The notes under the pieces were generated by a model. The model was not told the DNA's origin. It worked only from the letters and a program-made list of their open reading frames with translations, and ran no database searches. The translations under genes and the position numbers were made by a program. From Mayamaea pseudoterrestris (taxonomy: Eukaryota; Bacillariophyta; Bacillariophyceae; Sellaphorales; Sellaphoraceae): DNA of 64,000 bases. The stretch is taken from positions 372,001 through 436,000 of the forward strand of contig BROI01000008.1 in assembly GCA_027923505.1 (NCBI GenBank), in the 5' to 3' direction. Numbering within the stretch: position 1 is the first letter of the stretch; every line of letters begins with the position of its first letter. Below, piece after piece: positions 31,367-40,169 of the stretch.

Positions 31367-31629
31367 ATATATAGACTCAGCTGCTATGTACGCGGTTTTA
31401 CTAGGATACTAATATACGTCCTCATTTTCTTGGACTTGGTTTTATTACATACGCAAATTTTGGGCCGTTGGAGCATGACTGACCGAAAATTTGCCGTTGG
31501 GTGTTAGCCAAATATTGGTGTGAAGGCCTTTGTGTTGATGTTATGGTCGTTCGAACGACTGAGTGCGTTGAAGGTGGACAGAGCTGACATGCTCATTAAC
31601 TGGCTGTTTGTACATACCCCAATGCTACT

Positions 31630-32307
31630 ATGAGAGTTAAACTTATAAAGGCGGATCCGCAAGTGTGCGATTTTAGATTCGAGGGCTATGTAAATAGTTT
31701 GATGTATTGCCAAGCTCTCTCAGATACAACCAATGAAGGACTCTTTGAAACGATTGAAAGATGCGGAGTGCGTTCTTTGAAACAGAAGATGCAATGTTTG
31801 CCTGCCAGGATGGATCCGTCTAACATTATTGACTATTTGCTTGGGGATAAATACCTGACTCGTCGTACGGAATACGATATACACTACCGTGAAGTCTTGT
31901 GTTGTGTTCGGATGGGTTTCGTGGTAGAGATAAAAGGGAAAAAACACACATTTATTCGAAGGTACGATAATCCTATTGGAGGCGCTAATGCTCCTCATAT
32001 AAAGGCGATCAAGTATCTGCAAGCAAATGCGAAGACATATCAGATACCATCATCAAGAACCAATTATCGTCTGCGTCACTGGGGACCAGGATGGATACAG
32101 TTCAATGTCCCTCGCGCCAACGCACCAAGAAAAGTCGACAAGTACTATATCTCACCAAGATGCGGGTTCAAGTTCCGTTCTGCGGTCGAAGTGACAAGAT
32201 TCGTTCAGGAAATGGGGAAGATAGATTTTCACGATCGCAGTCGCGCTGAGATGACTGCACGAAATCGTATCAAGTCGGTTACAAGTGCATCTACACGATA
32301 CGCATGA
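31630..32307 (+). CDS. MBD-like protein D
   Basis: 225 residues, start ATG at 31630. The N-terminal module (YVNSLMYCQALSDTTNEGLFETIERCGVRSL) aligns along its length with protein A (INYMFCLAVSKVYNMSLLQAVTRHGSQSL), which fixes the start of both. The landmark VLCCVRMGFVVEIKGKKHTFIRRYD follows. The MBD-like domain (about residues 155-200) reads GPGWIQFNVPRANAPRK, VDKYYISPRCGFKFRSAVEVTRFV, with the Asp and Arg of methyl-CpG contacts present. It lies 263 bp after the Helitron-MBD fusion on the same strand. Function is inferred only from the domain. Confidence 0.72.
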   Translation: MRVKLIKADPQVCDFRFEGYVNSLMYCQALSDTTNEGLFETIERCGVRSLKQKMQCLPARMDPSNIIDYLLGDKYLTRRTEYDIHYREVLCCVRMGFVVEIKGKKHTFIRRYDNPIGGANAPHIKAIKYLQANAKTYQIPSSRTNYRLRHWGPGWIQFNVPRANAPRKVDKYYISPRCGFKFRSAVEVTRFVQEMGKIDFHDRSRAEMTARNRIKSVTSASTRYA

Positions 32308-32362
32308 TTCTATACGTCGTGTTTTATATTTACGCGCTAAAACGGCAAAGTTAATAGTGCAT

Positions 32363-32824
32363 TTAACGTTTCCATTCCGTGTCGTATTTAAGCAAGCGAC
32401 CCTCGTCTCCATCCCACGTGTACTCTCTACTGATGTCATCGTTGTCCATAAGCGGGAGTAAATACCAATGACTGCCTTGGCTTCCTTCACATACGATGCG
32501 ACGATACAATTCCGGTTCCGTTTTGTCTAGCATTTCGTTCACGGCTGCAATGAAATCATCTCCTGTTCCAGGCATCTCGTGACGGATGAAGTTGTATAGC
32601 GTCACGAGCTTGGCGGCAGATCCACCGTTCTGCATCCAATCATTGCAGGCCCCCAGCATAATGTCCAAATTATGCTCATCCTCATACAGCATGTACTGGG
32701 TCTCATCATTGTAGAAGTTTCCAGCGTTCCAAACAATCTCATCCTCAGCTTCTTCGCAGGCCTCCTCAAATCTTCTGATGCGGGCATCGCGTGCATCGCG
32801 TGCATCGCGTTCCGTGTTAGCCAT
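32363..32824 (-). CDS. NAGN-family orphan protein, intact copy
   Basis: 153 residues from the ATG at 32824. I do not recognise the family. It begins with a highly charged helix (MANTERDARDARDARIRRFEEACEEAEDEIVWNAGNFYND broken here into parts: an R/D/A triplicate, then EACEEAEDEIVWNAGN). A folded-looking part follows: LDIMLGACNDWMQNGGSAAKLVTLYNFIRHE, AAVNEMLDKTEPELYRRIV and a Trp/Asp-rich end. The RDA triplicate is encoded by three exact copies of a 9-bp unit (32784-32810). Partial copies of the gene lie at 26537-26829 and 33120-33238, so this is a local multi-copy family. It ends 55 bp from the convergent MBD-like gene D. Confidence 0.6.
   Translation of the reverse strand: MANTERDARDARDARIRRFEEACEEAEDEIVWNAGNFYNDETQYMLYEDEHNLDIMLGACNDWMQNGGSAAKLVTLYNFIRHEMPGTGDDFIAAVNEMLDKTEPELYRRIVCEGSQGSHWYLLPLMDNDDISREYTWDGDEGRLLKYDTEWKR
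32784..32810 (-). repeat. Three exact 9-bp units inside the NAGN gene
   Basis: The unit gcatcgcgt occurs three times without a mismatch at 32784, 32793 and 32802. It encodes the repeated Arg-Asp-Ala of the N-terminus; the truncated copies at 26.5 kb have one unit fewer. Confidence 0.9.
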
Positions 32825-33119
32825 TGCAACGTTTTCGATACGAGTGAAGTTGTGCACGCTTGTGTGATCTTATAACCCTTCCCTTCCTTCCCGTATACGT
32901 ATTTTTGAACGTTTGCATGGATATAATATCGTCGACGAATTCCCTTAACGCTCAGCAATATTGGCGATTAAGTGCGTATCTGCATGATTCGCTGCAGTAT
33001 GTGCTTTGATGTTTTGATATTCTATCGGCGGTTATCAAGTCAAAGGACGAACGCTTTACCGCACGATGTTATATTCAATCGAAATAGTTAATAACGACAA
33101 CAAGCTGTACGCATGCATC

Positions 33120-33238
33120 TCGTTTCCGCATGTTTCCAGCGTTTCGAACTATATCCTCCACTGCTCCTTCCCATGCCTTTACGAGTTTTCTGTTGCGCGT
33201 ACGTTGCGTGCATTGCGTGCGTTTCGCGTTAAGTCCAT
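33120..33238 (-). pseudogene. Degenerate 5' fragment of the NAGN family
   Basis: Read on the minus strand from 33238 the DNA follows the 5' third of the intact NAGN gene: acgcaatgcacgcaacg for the RDA repeats, then gcagtggaggatatagtt and cgaaacgctggaaac. Conceptually the end reads WEGAVEDIVRNAGN against EEAEDEIVWNAGN. The frame shifts after the start and hits a stop, so it is a broken copy. It lies in the same orientation as, and 296 bp upstream of, the intact gene. Confidence 0.7.
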
Positions 33239-33312
33239 TGGCTTGTTTCGTAAGGTGGTACGTCAATATAATATAAGCTATCAGCAAGGTAATAGTAACA
33301 ACAACATGCGTT

Positions 33313-33654
33313 TTATTCTGTATTTGCCAATGGTTGTTCTACGAAAACTCTTATTGTGAACAATTCGCAGTTCGACAATTCCTTGCACTTGATTATGATT
33401 GTGTAACATTTCCGGCATAACGGGCAACGAGGACATCGTCTTTTCGTCGTCTCTGTTTCGCTCCATTTTCTAATGCAGCGAATGCAAAATTTGTGTTCAC
33501 ATGAGTTTACCATTGAACGCTGTCTCTCTGTCATCGAGCCGTGACAAATTCCACAGTCATTCATTGCTGGATTTGTAGCGATAATGAAGCGACAACACAG
33601 CAAAGATTTGAAGATAATGCGAGTGGCATGACACTGGGATGCGATTGAGCACAT
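33313..33654 (-). CDS. Small RING-finger protein
   Basis: 113 residues from the ATG at 33654 (an inner ATG at 33564 would give 83). A C3HC4-type RING fills the middle: CGICHGSMTERQRSMVNSC then EHKFCIRCIRKWSE and CPRCPLCRKCY. The first Cys pair, the Cys-x2-His, the second pair and the CPLC pair are all in place, with one extra CPRC before it. RING proteins of this kind act as ubiquitin E3 ligases; the remainder is too short to give a substrate. It sits inside the accessory island between NAGN fragments and a hairpin, so it may be cargo rather than a core gene. Confidence 0.65.
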   Translation of the reverse strand: MCSIASQCHATRIIFKSLLCCRFIIATNPAMNDCGICHGSMTERQRSMVNSCEHKFCIRCIRKWSETETTKRRCPRCPLCRKCYTIIIKCKELSNCELFTIRVFVEQPLANTE

Positions 33655-34138
33655 CTCGAATTCCAGTTTGCCGAAAAAGGGCTATTGTTGTTCTGGATAG
33701 CCTTTTTCGGCGACGACGGAAAATGTCACTCAACGGTAGGCTCCATCCAGCTTCATCCCTGACGTTCTATCTTTGATGATGAATGCCTTATTATTGTAGA
33801 GTTGTTGGACGACAAGCAGTCACAAGCATTATTCTGAATGTCGCCAGTTGAAATGAGAGTAGACGAGCCATCTCACATCCCACGAACGGTGACTGGGGTA
33901 CAAGGAGGAACTCGTTCTGCTTTTGTCGTGGATCAAGTTGCTGTCATGTCGCCTTTTCTGGATGTACCTTCCAACAACACTGGGACGCGAAGTACACAGA
34001 GTCGGGAGCAAGGTGGTTACTGGAATGGCGATCATTGGGACATGAGACTGCTGACAAAGTCTCCGTGTTCTGTTCTTATTCATTTTGAAGGGTTCAAATA
34101 GACTGCAGTTGTAAAGTTAGCATTTATGATTAGTAAAT
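33655..34138. other. 484-bp stretch with a strong hairpin and one doubtful short frame
   Basis: Besides the hairpin at 33670-33711 there is an 87-codon plus-strand frame (33838-34101) starting MSPVEMRVDEPSHIPRTV and ending near VLIHFEGFK. It has no recognisable domain, and the reverse strand is open too, so I do not call it a gene. Confidence 0.4.
33670..33711. repeat. Near-perfect 15-bp-stem hairpin
   Basis: Left arm gccgaaaaagggctat (33670-33685) and right arm atagcctttttcggc (33697-33711) are reverse complements apart from one extra base, around an 11-nt loop. It lies 15 bp upstream of the RING gene's start. Confidence 0.85.
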
Positions 34139-34792
34139 TCATCTGTTTAGCAGGCGTACAGCAAGTAATAGAATATCGGCCAATTCGTATCCTGCTTTGA
34201 TAATGTGGTCGACAGAGTATATCCTGGACGATTCGTTCTCGGGTAACCAGTTGAAACAGTCTGCAAATTCTGCAACTTCGTTGTCGATCGCGGTGACTAG
34301 ATTCGCAACTGTATCGAACTTGGTAAAGTCTCGTTCCTTGGCGAATGTTGTTGATATTTCAGTCAATTCGCTCACGATGCTATCGACGTGTTTTGTGTTA
34401 CTTGAGAAAGGTTGACGAGTATAACTTTGATGCACTCCATCAGGACGTGTGTCCACTGTGACTCCTGTTCTGCATGAAAGCATCGTGTACTTATCAATCC
34501 GATGCGGTGTGGTGTGAGTCATTACTGGATACTTTTTGGAATTCAATATCGACTTATCTTTCGCCAAGATTGAAAGGTTAACTTCAAGCAAATCTGCGGC
34601 GATGCATGTCTGGTGAATGATAACATCCGTGAACCTGTTCAGCAATGTGGTATTCATGTGAATCGCGTTCCGATTTGTAATCATATATTCGAAAATGCCC
34701 TTGGACGCAACTTTCATGCGAAAGTAGATGTCTCGAATGCATGCGTCGTCTACCGTCCTAGTGATGCATCCTTGCAATGTATGAGGGTTCAT
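34139..34792 (-). CDS. MazG/dCTPP-like nucleotide pyrophosphatase with an unknown N-terminal domain
   Basis: 217 residues from the ATG at 34792. The last 85 residues resemble the all-alpha NTP pyrophosphatase fold of DCTPP1/MazG: FAKERDFTKFDTVANLVTAI, NEVAEFADCFNWLPE and AGYELADILLLAVRLL. The metal-binding ExxE (E172, E175) and ExxD (E203, D206) pairs are present. Such enzymes hydrolyse non-canonical or excess dNTPs to dNMPs. Residues 1-130 belong to no family I know (NPHTLQGCITRTVDDACIRDIYFRMKVAS begins it). The same frame stays open without an ATG for about 80 further codons upstream, so a 5' exon may be missing from this model. dCTPP proteins that clear modified dCTP would fit a setting with DNA-methylation readers, but that is speculation. 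Confidence 0.65.
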   Translation of the reverse strand: MNPHTLQGCITRTVDDACIRDIYFRMKVASKGIFEYMITNRNAIHMNTTLLNRFTDVIIHQTCIAADLLEVNLSILAKDKSILNSKKYPVMTHTTPHRIDKYTMLSCRTGVTVDTRPDGVHQSYTRQPFSSNTKHVDSIVSELTEISTTFAKERDFTKFDTVANLVTAIDNEVAEFADCFNWLPENESSRIYSVDHIIKAGYELADILLLAVRLLNR

Positions 34793-35167
34793 GTCTATCA
34801 AGTAATCGTGTTTGACCGTGATGTTGTGAGGCTTCTGTGCGAAAGCTAACTCGGGATAATTCGCGCCGGGAAACCGTTGAAATAAATTTTTCGCAGTCGT
34901 TGAATTCTCCTTGGCCGAAATCGTCTGAGTCGTTTTCCCAGACGAAAAAATCGTAGATCCGTTGAGTGTTGTAGAACGTTGTTTTGGTCTTATATTTCTG
35001 AGTCGGTTAGTAAACGGATGTACGATTACCGAACAGGTCGACGAAAGTTAAGATCCGTATATGTTGTCGAGTCTTGCACTGAATATTTGGAGGCCAAATA
35101 TTGATTAAATTGGTGATGTAAGTACAGCAAGTTGCGAGGAAACATCTCATAAAATCAATCCTGAAAC
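34793..35167. other. 375 bp between divergent genes, with possible unassigned coding sequence on the minus strand
   Basis: On the minus strand the frame of the MazG-like gene is open back to about 35040. A textbook branch point and acceptor (tactaac then ctcag, acceptor near 34998 in plus coordinates) lies upstream, hinting at a spliced 5' exon. I could not find a donor that gives a sensible protein. Confidence 0.3.
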
Positions 35168-35925
35168 ATGACCAAGACGACCCCTGCCAAGAGTAAAGAG
35201 GAGACCAAAAGCCCTACCAAGGCGAATTCGTCCCCAGTGGTCCGGGCTTCTCCACCCCGCAGCAGCAACGTCAAACAAGGAAAAGGAACGGAAGCCAGAC
35301 TTGTAACGCACCCTGTCCATCCGGATCTTGCGTTGCAGATTATAACCTACGAAGATAGCACGGAACGAAAGGACGCGTATAACTTTCCATTGAAGGATGG
35401 CATCAAGAATCCGCACAAGCTGTCGGCCCGCGCGAAAGAAATCGATCTCAAGGTTTTCAACCGTCGTGTTCCGGGAACGAGCGAGAGTATGTTGCAGTTG
35501 AACACCACGTCTGGGGAGGCATACCCAAGAGCTGTGTTTGTTCGTAAATTTCCGGCACCTCCGACACCAGCGGAGCGAATGGAGACGATGGCGATCATGG
35601 AAGAAGTCCTGCGTGGCGATAAGACGAGCAAGTACCCACCTCCCAATATTCGCAAGATGGACTACAATCCCACAGATCGGGTTCGACCACTTGATGATTG
35701 TAAGCTTTCTTACTTGTTCAATGTTTGGTATGGTTATCATGTACTTACAAATATCCATTTATAGTTTTCCAGGATAACACCATCGAGGCCTTGATCAAAT
35801 CCATGTACGACTTTGAGGTCCTCAACCATGACTTCGCCACCTCCTATCCTGAATTGTTGGGTGGCATATTTGGTCGTCCTACTGAGCATCGTTTTGCCAG
35901 AGACCTTGGACGTAGCGATGACTAA
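35168..35925 (+). CDS. Unrecognised 230-residue protein, two exons
   Basis: Exons 35168-35699 and 35765-35925 are joined over a 65-nt GT-AG intron that ends TTTATAG; the next AG (TTCCAG) would put a stop in frame. I do not recognise the family. The first 40 residues are Lys/Ser/Thr/Pro-rich (MTKTTPAKSKEETKSPTKAN), then a folded-looking part: LALQIITYEDSTERKDAYNF, HKLSARAKEIDLKVFNRRVPG, AVFVRKFPAPPTPAERMETMAIMEEVL. After the junction comes DNTIEALIKSMYDFEVLNHDFATSYPELLGGIFG. The stop is 136 bp from that of the convergent 860-residue gene. The normal codon use and clean intron suggest a real gene. Confidence 0.6.
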
Positions 35926-36061
35926 GTGTCTACTATAGTATATAGAGAGTGGAGATATAAGATAACGACGATTATAAATTATCACTTTCTTTCAAACATA
36001 GACTAAAGGATTGTCACTCGCTCCTCTTGTTCGCTCTGGTAACGTAACAGCCATCGAATGA

Positions 36062-38713
36062 TTACCCGCATTTTTCCAGACCAACGACAACGAATTCTTT
36101 AAACATTCGATAGACCGGATCCTCGTCGGTGAAAAAAACATGATGCAACTTGGGTACCTTCACCGCATTTGTAAACGAATTATCGTCGTTTGTTGTGCAT
36201 TCCTTCAAGCATGCCATAGTAGCATTCAGGAGTTGTTGGTATGCTGCAATGATCGGTTTCTCCACCCGTTGGTCACTATTGAGCGCATCGAATGCAATCT
36301 TGAAGAGCAGCTCAGCTGTCATGCTCGGACTCATAGTTTCATGCTGATCGAAGGCTGCCGTGAACAAGTTCTGGAACATAAGAAATACTCCACTTTCTGG
36401 GAAAGTGGCAATGTCGTTCGTCATTATCGCGATGTTGAATACAAACCAATTTCTCATGCTTTCGAGGTCTTTGGTAGTCGCGAAAAGTTTGTTTGCCGAC
36501 CGTTCAAATCCACCCTCTTCTAGTTGCGCAATTTCGTCATCGGAGCACACGGACGCAAGTGCCTTGAATGCCGCCTTGGAAATTACTTGCATGGGTGTTT
36601 CACCAGCTTTAAGTTTTGCGTCCTCATGATTTAACTTGACACTTTTCGCAGGTACTGGAGAGGATGCCGATTCGTGCACGGAAAGTGTTTCGTCGTGTGT
36701 TCGCTTTCCATTTGATTGGTCTTTCAGCGACTGACAGTATGTACTGTCCGGAGGCACACCCGCTTGGCGTAAAAGCAATGAAACAATAAAATCGGTACCA
36801 AACTCCTTTGCGATTGTGTCGCCAACTTCGTCTCCCACAGGAAACACTTTTTGCAACACTTCGAATAGTCCGAGGATCTGTTCCTGACGAGACATATCAA
36901 TCTTCTTCTCCACGATAGTGTCAAGCTTTGCCTCTGTAAATTGTAAACCTTTGCCTCCATCGGCAACGATTATAAGTTCGTTGCGCTGATCAGAAAAGGA
37001 CGAACCCATGACGTGAATTATAATATTCGCACATAAAGAAGAGGCCGTCATCATCTGAGCTGTCGACTTGGTGATCACATTACAAAACCCAAGCTTATTG
37101 TTACAATGGCTTTCCAAGTTGCTGTATTGATTGGCAAATAATGGCTGAGAAGAAATGGGTTAGTTATTACGAACGGGACATGATTAGCACCGCAAGAGCT
37201 GCTTTCCACTTACATCTTGGACGATTGGAGCATATGCCAAGTGGCACAGCGCACGAGCCGAAGAACGACGTTTGAGATAGTACCATGCGTTTTTGTTGAT
37301 GTTGGTGCATTTAGGATCAAATGCTGCACTTATGAAGTTACGAACGATGCATTTTGCGTTCCTGGTGTTGTCATAAAAACGTTCTCCAGCTCCACCGTTC
37401 CCAAGGAGTACGATAGTGGCGATCGACAAAAATAATGCCATTATGTTCCCGTAGGAATCCAAACGTAAGAGAACATCAGCCTTTGAGTCCAGGATGTTCA
37501 CTTTCTGCTTGTATTCATATGCGTCCGGAATGATACTAGTGGCGTACGGAATTGCCAATCCTTCTTTAATTGCTGAAGTTGTCCAAAACTCAATCATGCA
37601 GACCAAGTTGTCGCAATCATTAATCAGATTTGCTGCGGCTGACGAGCAGATAGACAATGAGCAATAGTTGATGGAAGAATACAAGATGAACAGCTGTGCA
37701 ACGAGCTGCTTACCAATAACTCTTAGTGTATACTTCATCAATATATCACTTCCTTTGTCGAATCCAAGAAGCGGCACATCAAGGTCGATGCATGACGCAA
37801 CATACGCCACAAACAGACCAGAAATTGCTTTGTAGAATTTCTTGTGCTTGATCATTTCGTCTTGCCAATACATAGGCTCCTTCGATTTATTGATGAAATC
37901 AGGGGATGTCGCGGCGGATCTTAATTCCTTGAAGTCGAGTTTAGCCTTTTCAATATGTTGCGAGTAGGATTTGTAGGTTTCCAGCTCGGGAAGTGCCAGG
38001 AAGGATTCCATGTTCTTCGAAGCAAGATGAGTCTCAATCTCCTCGATCTTTTCGGATACTCTCATGTGCATCTGCTCTTCTTCATCTTTAAGGTCAAGGT
38101 ATAAATAATTGTCTGACAACTTGTTTTCCAGCTCGTAAAACGGATTGCTACTTTCGGTTGTTGTTCGTTTTGATTTATTCAAGCCTCGCGTGTTTATAGA
38201 CTTGGTAGAAGGCAGGACACGATACAATTGCGTAGACGGACGAGTCACTCGAGACGATTGCGTTCGAGTCGATACCTGGTGCACATGCCGAGTACGGGCG
38301 GTGGATTGATGTGTGGCTTCGTCTTCATCGGTATCGGGCTTGTCGTCGATGTCGTTATCGTCGGAATTTGACGAACTGATTGGATCGGAATCAAGATTGT
38401 TGGAATCTGAAGCACTGCTATCTTCATGAGCAGAATGCGTTGAATCAGATGTTGCGTCCGTTGCATTCGATGGAGTGCGTGACGCCGCTCCATTCCCCAT
38501 GTCTGTCGTCTCGGCCGCATGGATACTGGAGTCTTCTTCTTCGTTGCTTGGAGGCACTGGAGCGTTTCGGAAACCGGCTACCACTTTGTTGAAGATAGAA
38601 TTAATCATGGGGTCTGCTGTGGGATTCTCCGCGACGAGCAATTGGTTTGACACTTGTACGATACGTTTTGCCTTCTTACTCTTGTTTTTTGTTGCAGTAA
38701 TTCGTTTTGGCAT
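36062..38713 (-). CDS. Unrecognised 860-residue protein, two exons
   Basis: Exons 37214-38713 and 36062-37144 (69-nt intron with GTAAGT and a TTCTTCTCAG acceptor) join in phase 0 as VQD to PLFANQ. The ATG at 38713 opens a basic leader (MPKRITATKNKSKKAKR) that looks like a nuclear signal. Residues about 55-190 are Ser/Thr/Asp/Asn-rich and disordered. A mostly helical part follows (ELENKLSDNYLYLDLKDEEEQMHMRVSEKIEEIETHL is coiled-coil-like; KYTLRVIGKQLVAQLFILYSSINYCSL and GNIMALFLSIATIVLLGNGG are hydrophobic). The second exon is helical and Ala-rich (AAFKALASVCSDDEIAQLEE). No catalytic motif is seen. It has no relative that I can name. Confidence 0.6.
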
Positions 38714-39115
38714 TATATGATGGTTATAGCGAAAACGACGAGCGTGGAGAGCGTTGTCTATCGTAACGAACGTTCGAGATTTGTCACCTCTCCCAGTCCG
38801 CTCGTTCCATCTTGGCACGATTTTTCAGCGAAAGTTTTCGTGGGCGACTGCGGTCATCCAACGGATGTTTCTGACGTCATCGAACATTTTTGTTTAACGA
38901 CAATACCATTTCAAATTAACTGTCAACCCATGTGTAGCCTAGAATTAAAATTTACTGTAATCCTATGAGTAGTAAAATCAAGTATTCAATTACATCCACA
39001 ACCATAAACCGAGCCCCCAAGACAGAATTCCGGCGTTTCGACCATTGCGGCCGATCTGTCGCACCATTTGTTTTGTCTTTGTGAACGACCAAAGTAAAGC
39101 ATCGGTCGAATTAGT
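38714..39115. other. 402-bp right border of the accessory island, nothing recognised
   Basis: This separates the 860-residue gene from PIG-C; the two start codons diverge. I see no terminal repeat that would mark an element end here. Confidence 0.4.
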
Positions 39116-40127
39116 ATGAACAGCACGGAAGAAAGATGTCTATGGAAGAGAACGATGAGTCCTGAAACTCTAAGACGAAATGATTCGGCGGAGACTCTTG
39201 CATCGATGCAAGCAAGATTCGCCTCGACGCCGCCAAAACTTTCCTTCTGGCAGTTATGTTCGAGATCGCATGTTGTTGTCCAAGAAATATCAATAACAGC
39301 TTACTTGTTAACGAGACATAGGTTATTGATAGAAATGAAAGAGCGGCAATTTACAATTGACTCCAGGAGGAACAGTGCATCATCTTGCTTCATTGTCGTG
39401 GCGTTGCTTGTTGTTTTATTCTTTGGATCGCGAGGCGAATCAGCGCAAGACCGAAGGGCAAAGGTCACACAGAGAGCCACGGACGGTCTTTTATCGGCTA
39501 CACTTCTACGCCTCATGGCCAGCTTTCTGCAGAGTCTGACTGCATCCTACGCTTCTGATACGCTATACACTTTGGCTGTCGCTGGACTTGCCTTGCATAT
39601 CCTAGCTTGCGACTATTCGTACGCTAATGGCCGCAATCACAATTCTTCAAAAAAGAACCATGTCATGAACGCACTGGGTCGACCTTTGTTTCACGGCGGA
39701 ACAGTGTCTTTAAACTCGGCCTTGTTCAGTACGATGCTATTGGTGTCCAGGCTCGACACGTCCGAAGCTTACTTCTTCATATACTTTGCAATTGTCCTCT
39801 TTGCATTCTATCCTGTGTCCAGGAACTCTATTACAGCTAGCTTTCCAGCCCATGACAATGGTGAGAAAGAACGGTAGTCATCGAGAACCTGTGTGCCGAT
39901 ATCATGCCGCTTACTTTGTGGAATTTTGTTTCGCAGTGGCTCTCTGGCTCGTTACGCTCCTTGTATGTCTTGCAACTGGAGTTCTGCTTAAATCCTGGCA
40001 CGAGTGTGTATTATTCGTGATTGGCGCTATGCTGTTTGGGCTATTCATGCCACTTTGGAGGTTTGTTGCACAGAAAAACAAGGTTTTTCTTCTTGGACCA
40101 TGGGATATACCAACGAAAATTGTATGA
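39116..40127 (+). CDS. PIGC: PIG-C/GPI2, subunit of the GPI-GlcNAc transferase, two exons
   Basis: Exons 39116-39860 and 39937-40127 give 311 residues. PIG-C is a multi-pass ER membrane subunit of the complex that adds GlcNAc to phosphatidylinositol, the first step in GPI-anchor synthesis. After a 40-residue leader comes FWQLCSRSHVVVQEISITAYLL, then hydrophobic segments at CFIVVALLVVLFFGS, ASYASDTLYTLAVAGLALHILACDYSYAN (the family's most conserved stretch), LFSTMLLVSRL and FFIYFAIVLFAFYPV. After the intron come two more membrane spans and the diagnostic LLGPWDIPTKI end, matching HGPWDEAEI of human PIG-C. The intron is needed to reach that end. It is convergent with APC2, 42 bp apart. Confidence 0.87.
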
Positions 40128-40169
40128 AAAGTACGAGTACTGTACATAAACTAAATAAAGGAACCAATA

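Larger units (their letters stand above)
25880..39060. other. Accessory island: MBD-like gene family, Helitron relic, repeats and orphan genes
   Basis: Left and right of this block every gene is a conserved housekeeping gene. Inside it none is. It contains four MBD-like paralogues, a Helitron-derived coding segment, intact and broken copies of a small NAGN gene, tandem repeats, hairpins, a MazG-like gene and several orphans. Composition looks more AT-rich by eye. I see no terminal inverted repeats or target duplications that would define one element, so the limits are only where host genes stop (HCF101, PIG-C). It may be several insertions. Confidence 0.45.

Noticed and set aside
33838-34101. 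An 87-codon plus-strand frame in the island
   Set aside because: Both strands are open, there is no domain and no splice or promoter support.
34800-34997. Resemblance of a short upstream frame (IFSSGK, then AKE and AKNLFQRF) to TATA-binding protein
   Set aside because: Only a handful of residues agree, the order of the TBP motifs is not kept, and no start codon or second repeat is present.
35765-35775. Alternative acceptor TTCCAG for the 230-residue gene
   Set aside because: It puts a TAA in frame at once; the TTTATAG acceptor keeps the frame open to a sensible end.
25880-39060. Treating the island as one large virus-like or Polinton-type element
   Set aside because: No polymerase B, integrase, packaging ATPase, capsid-like or reverse transcriptase gene and no long terminal repeats were seen.
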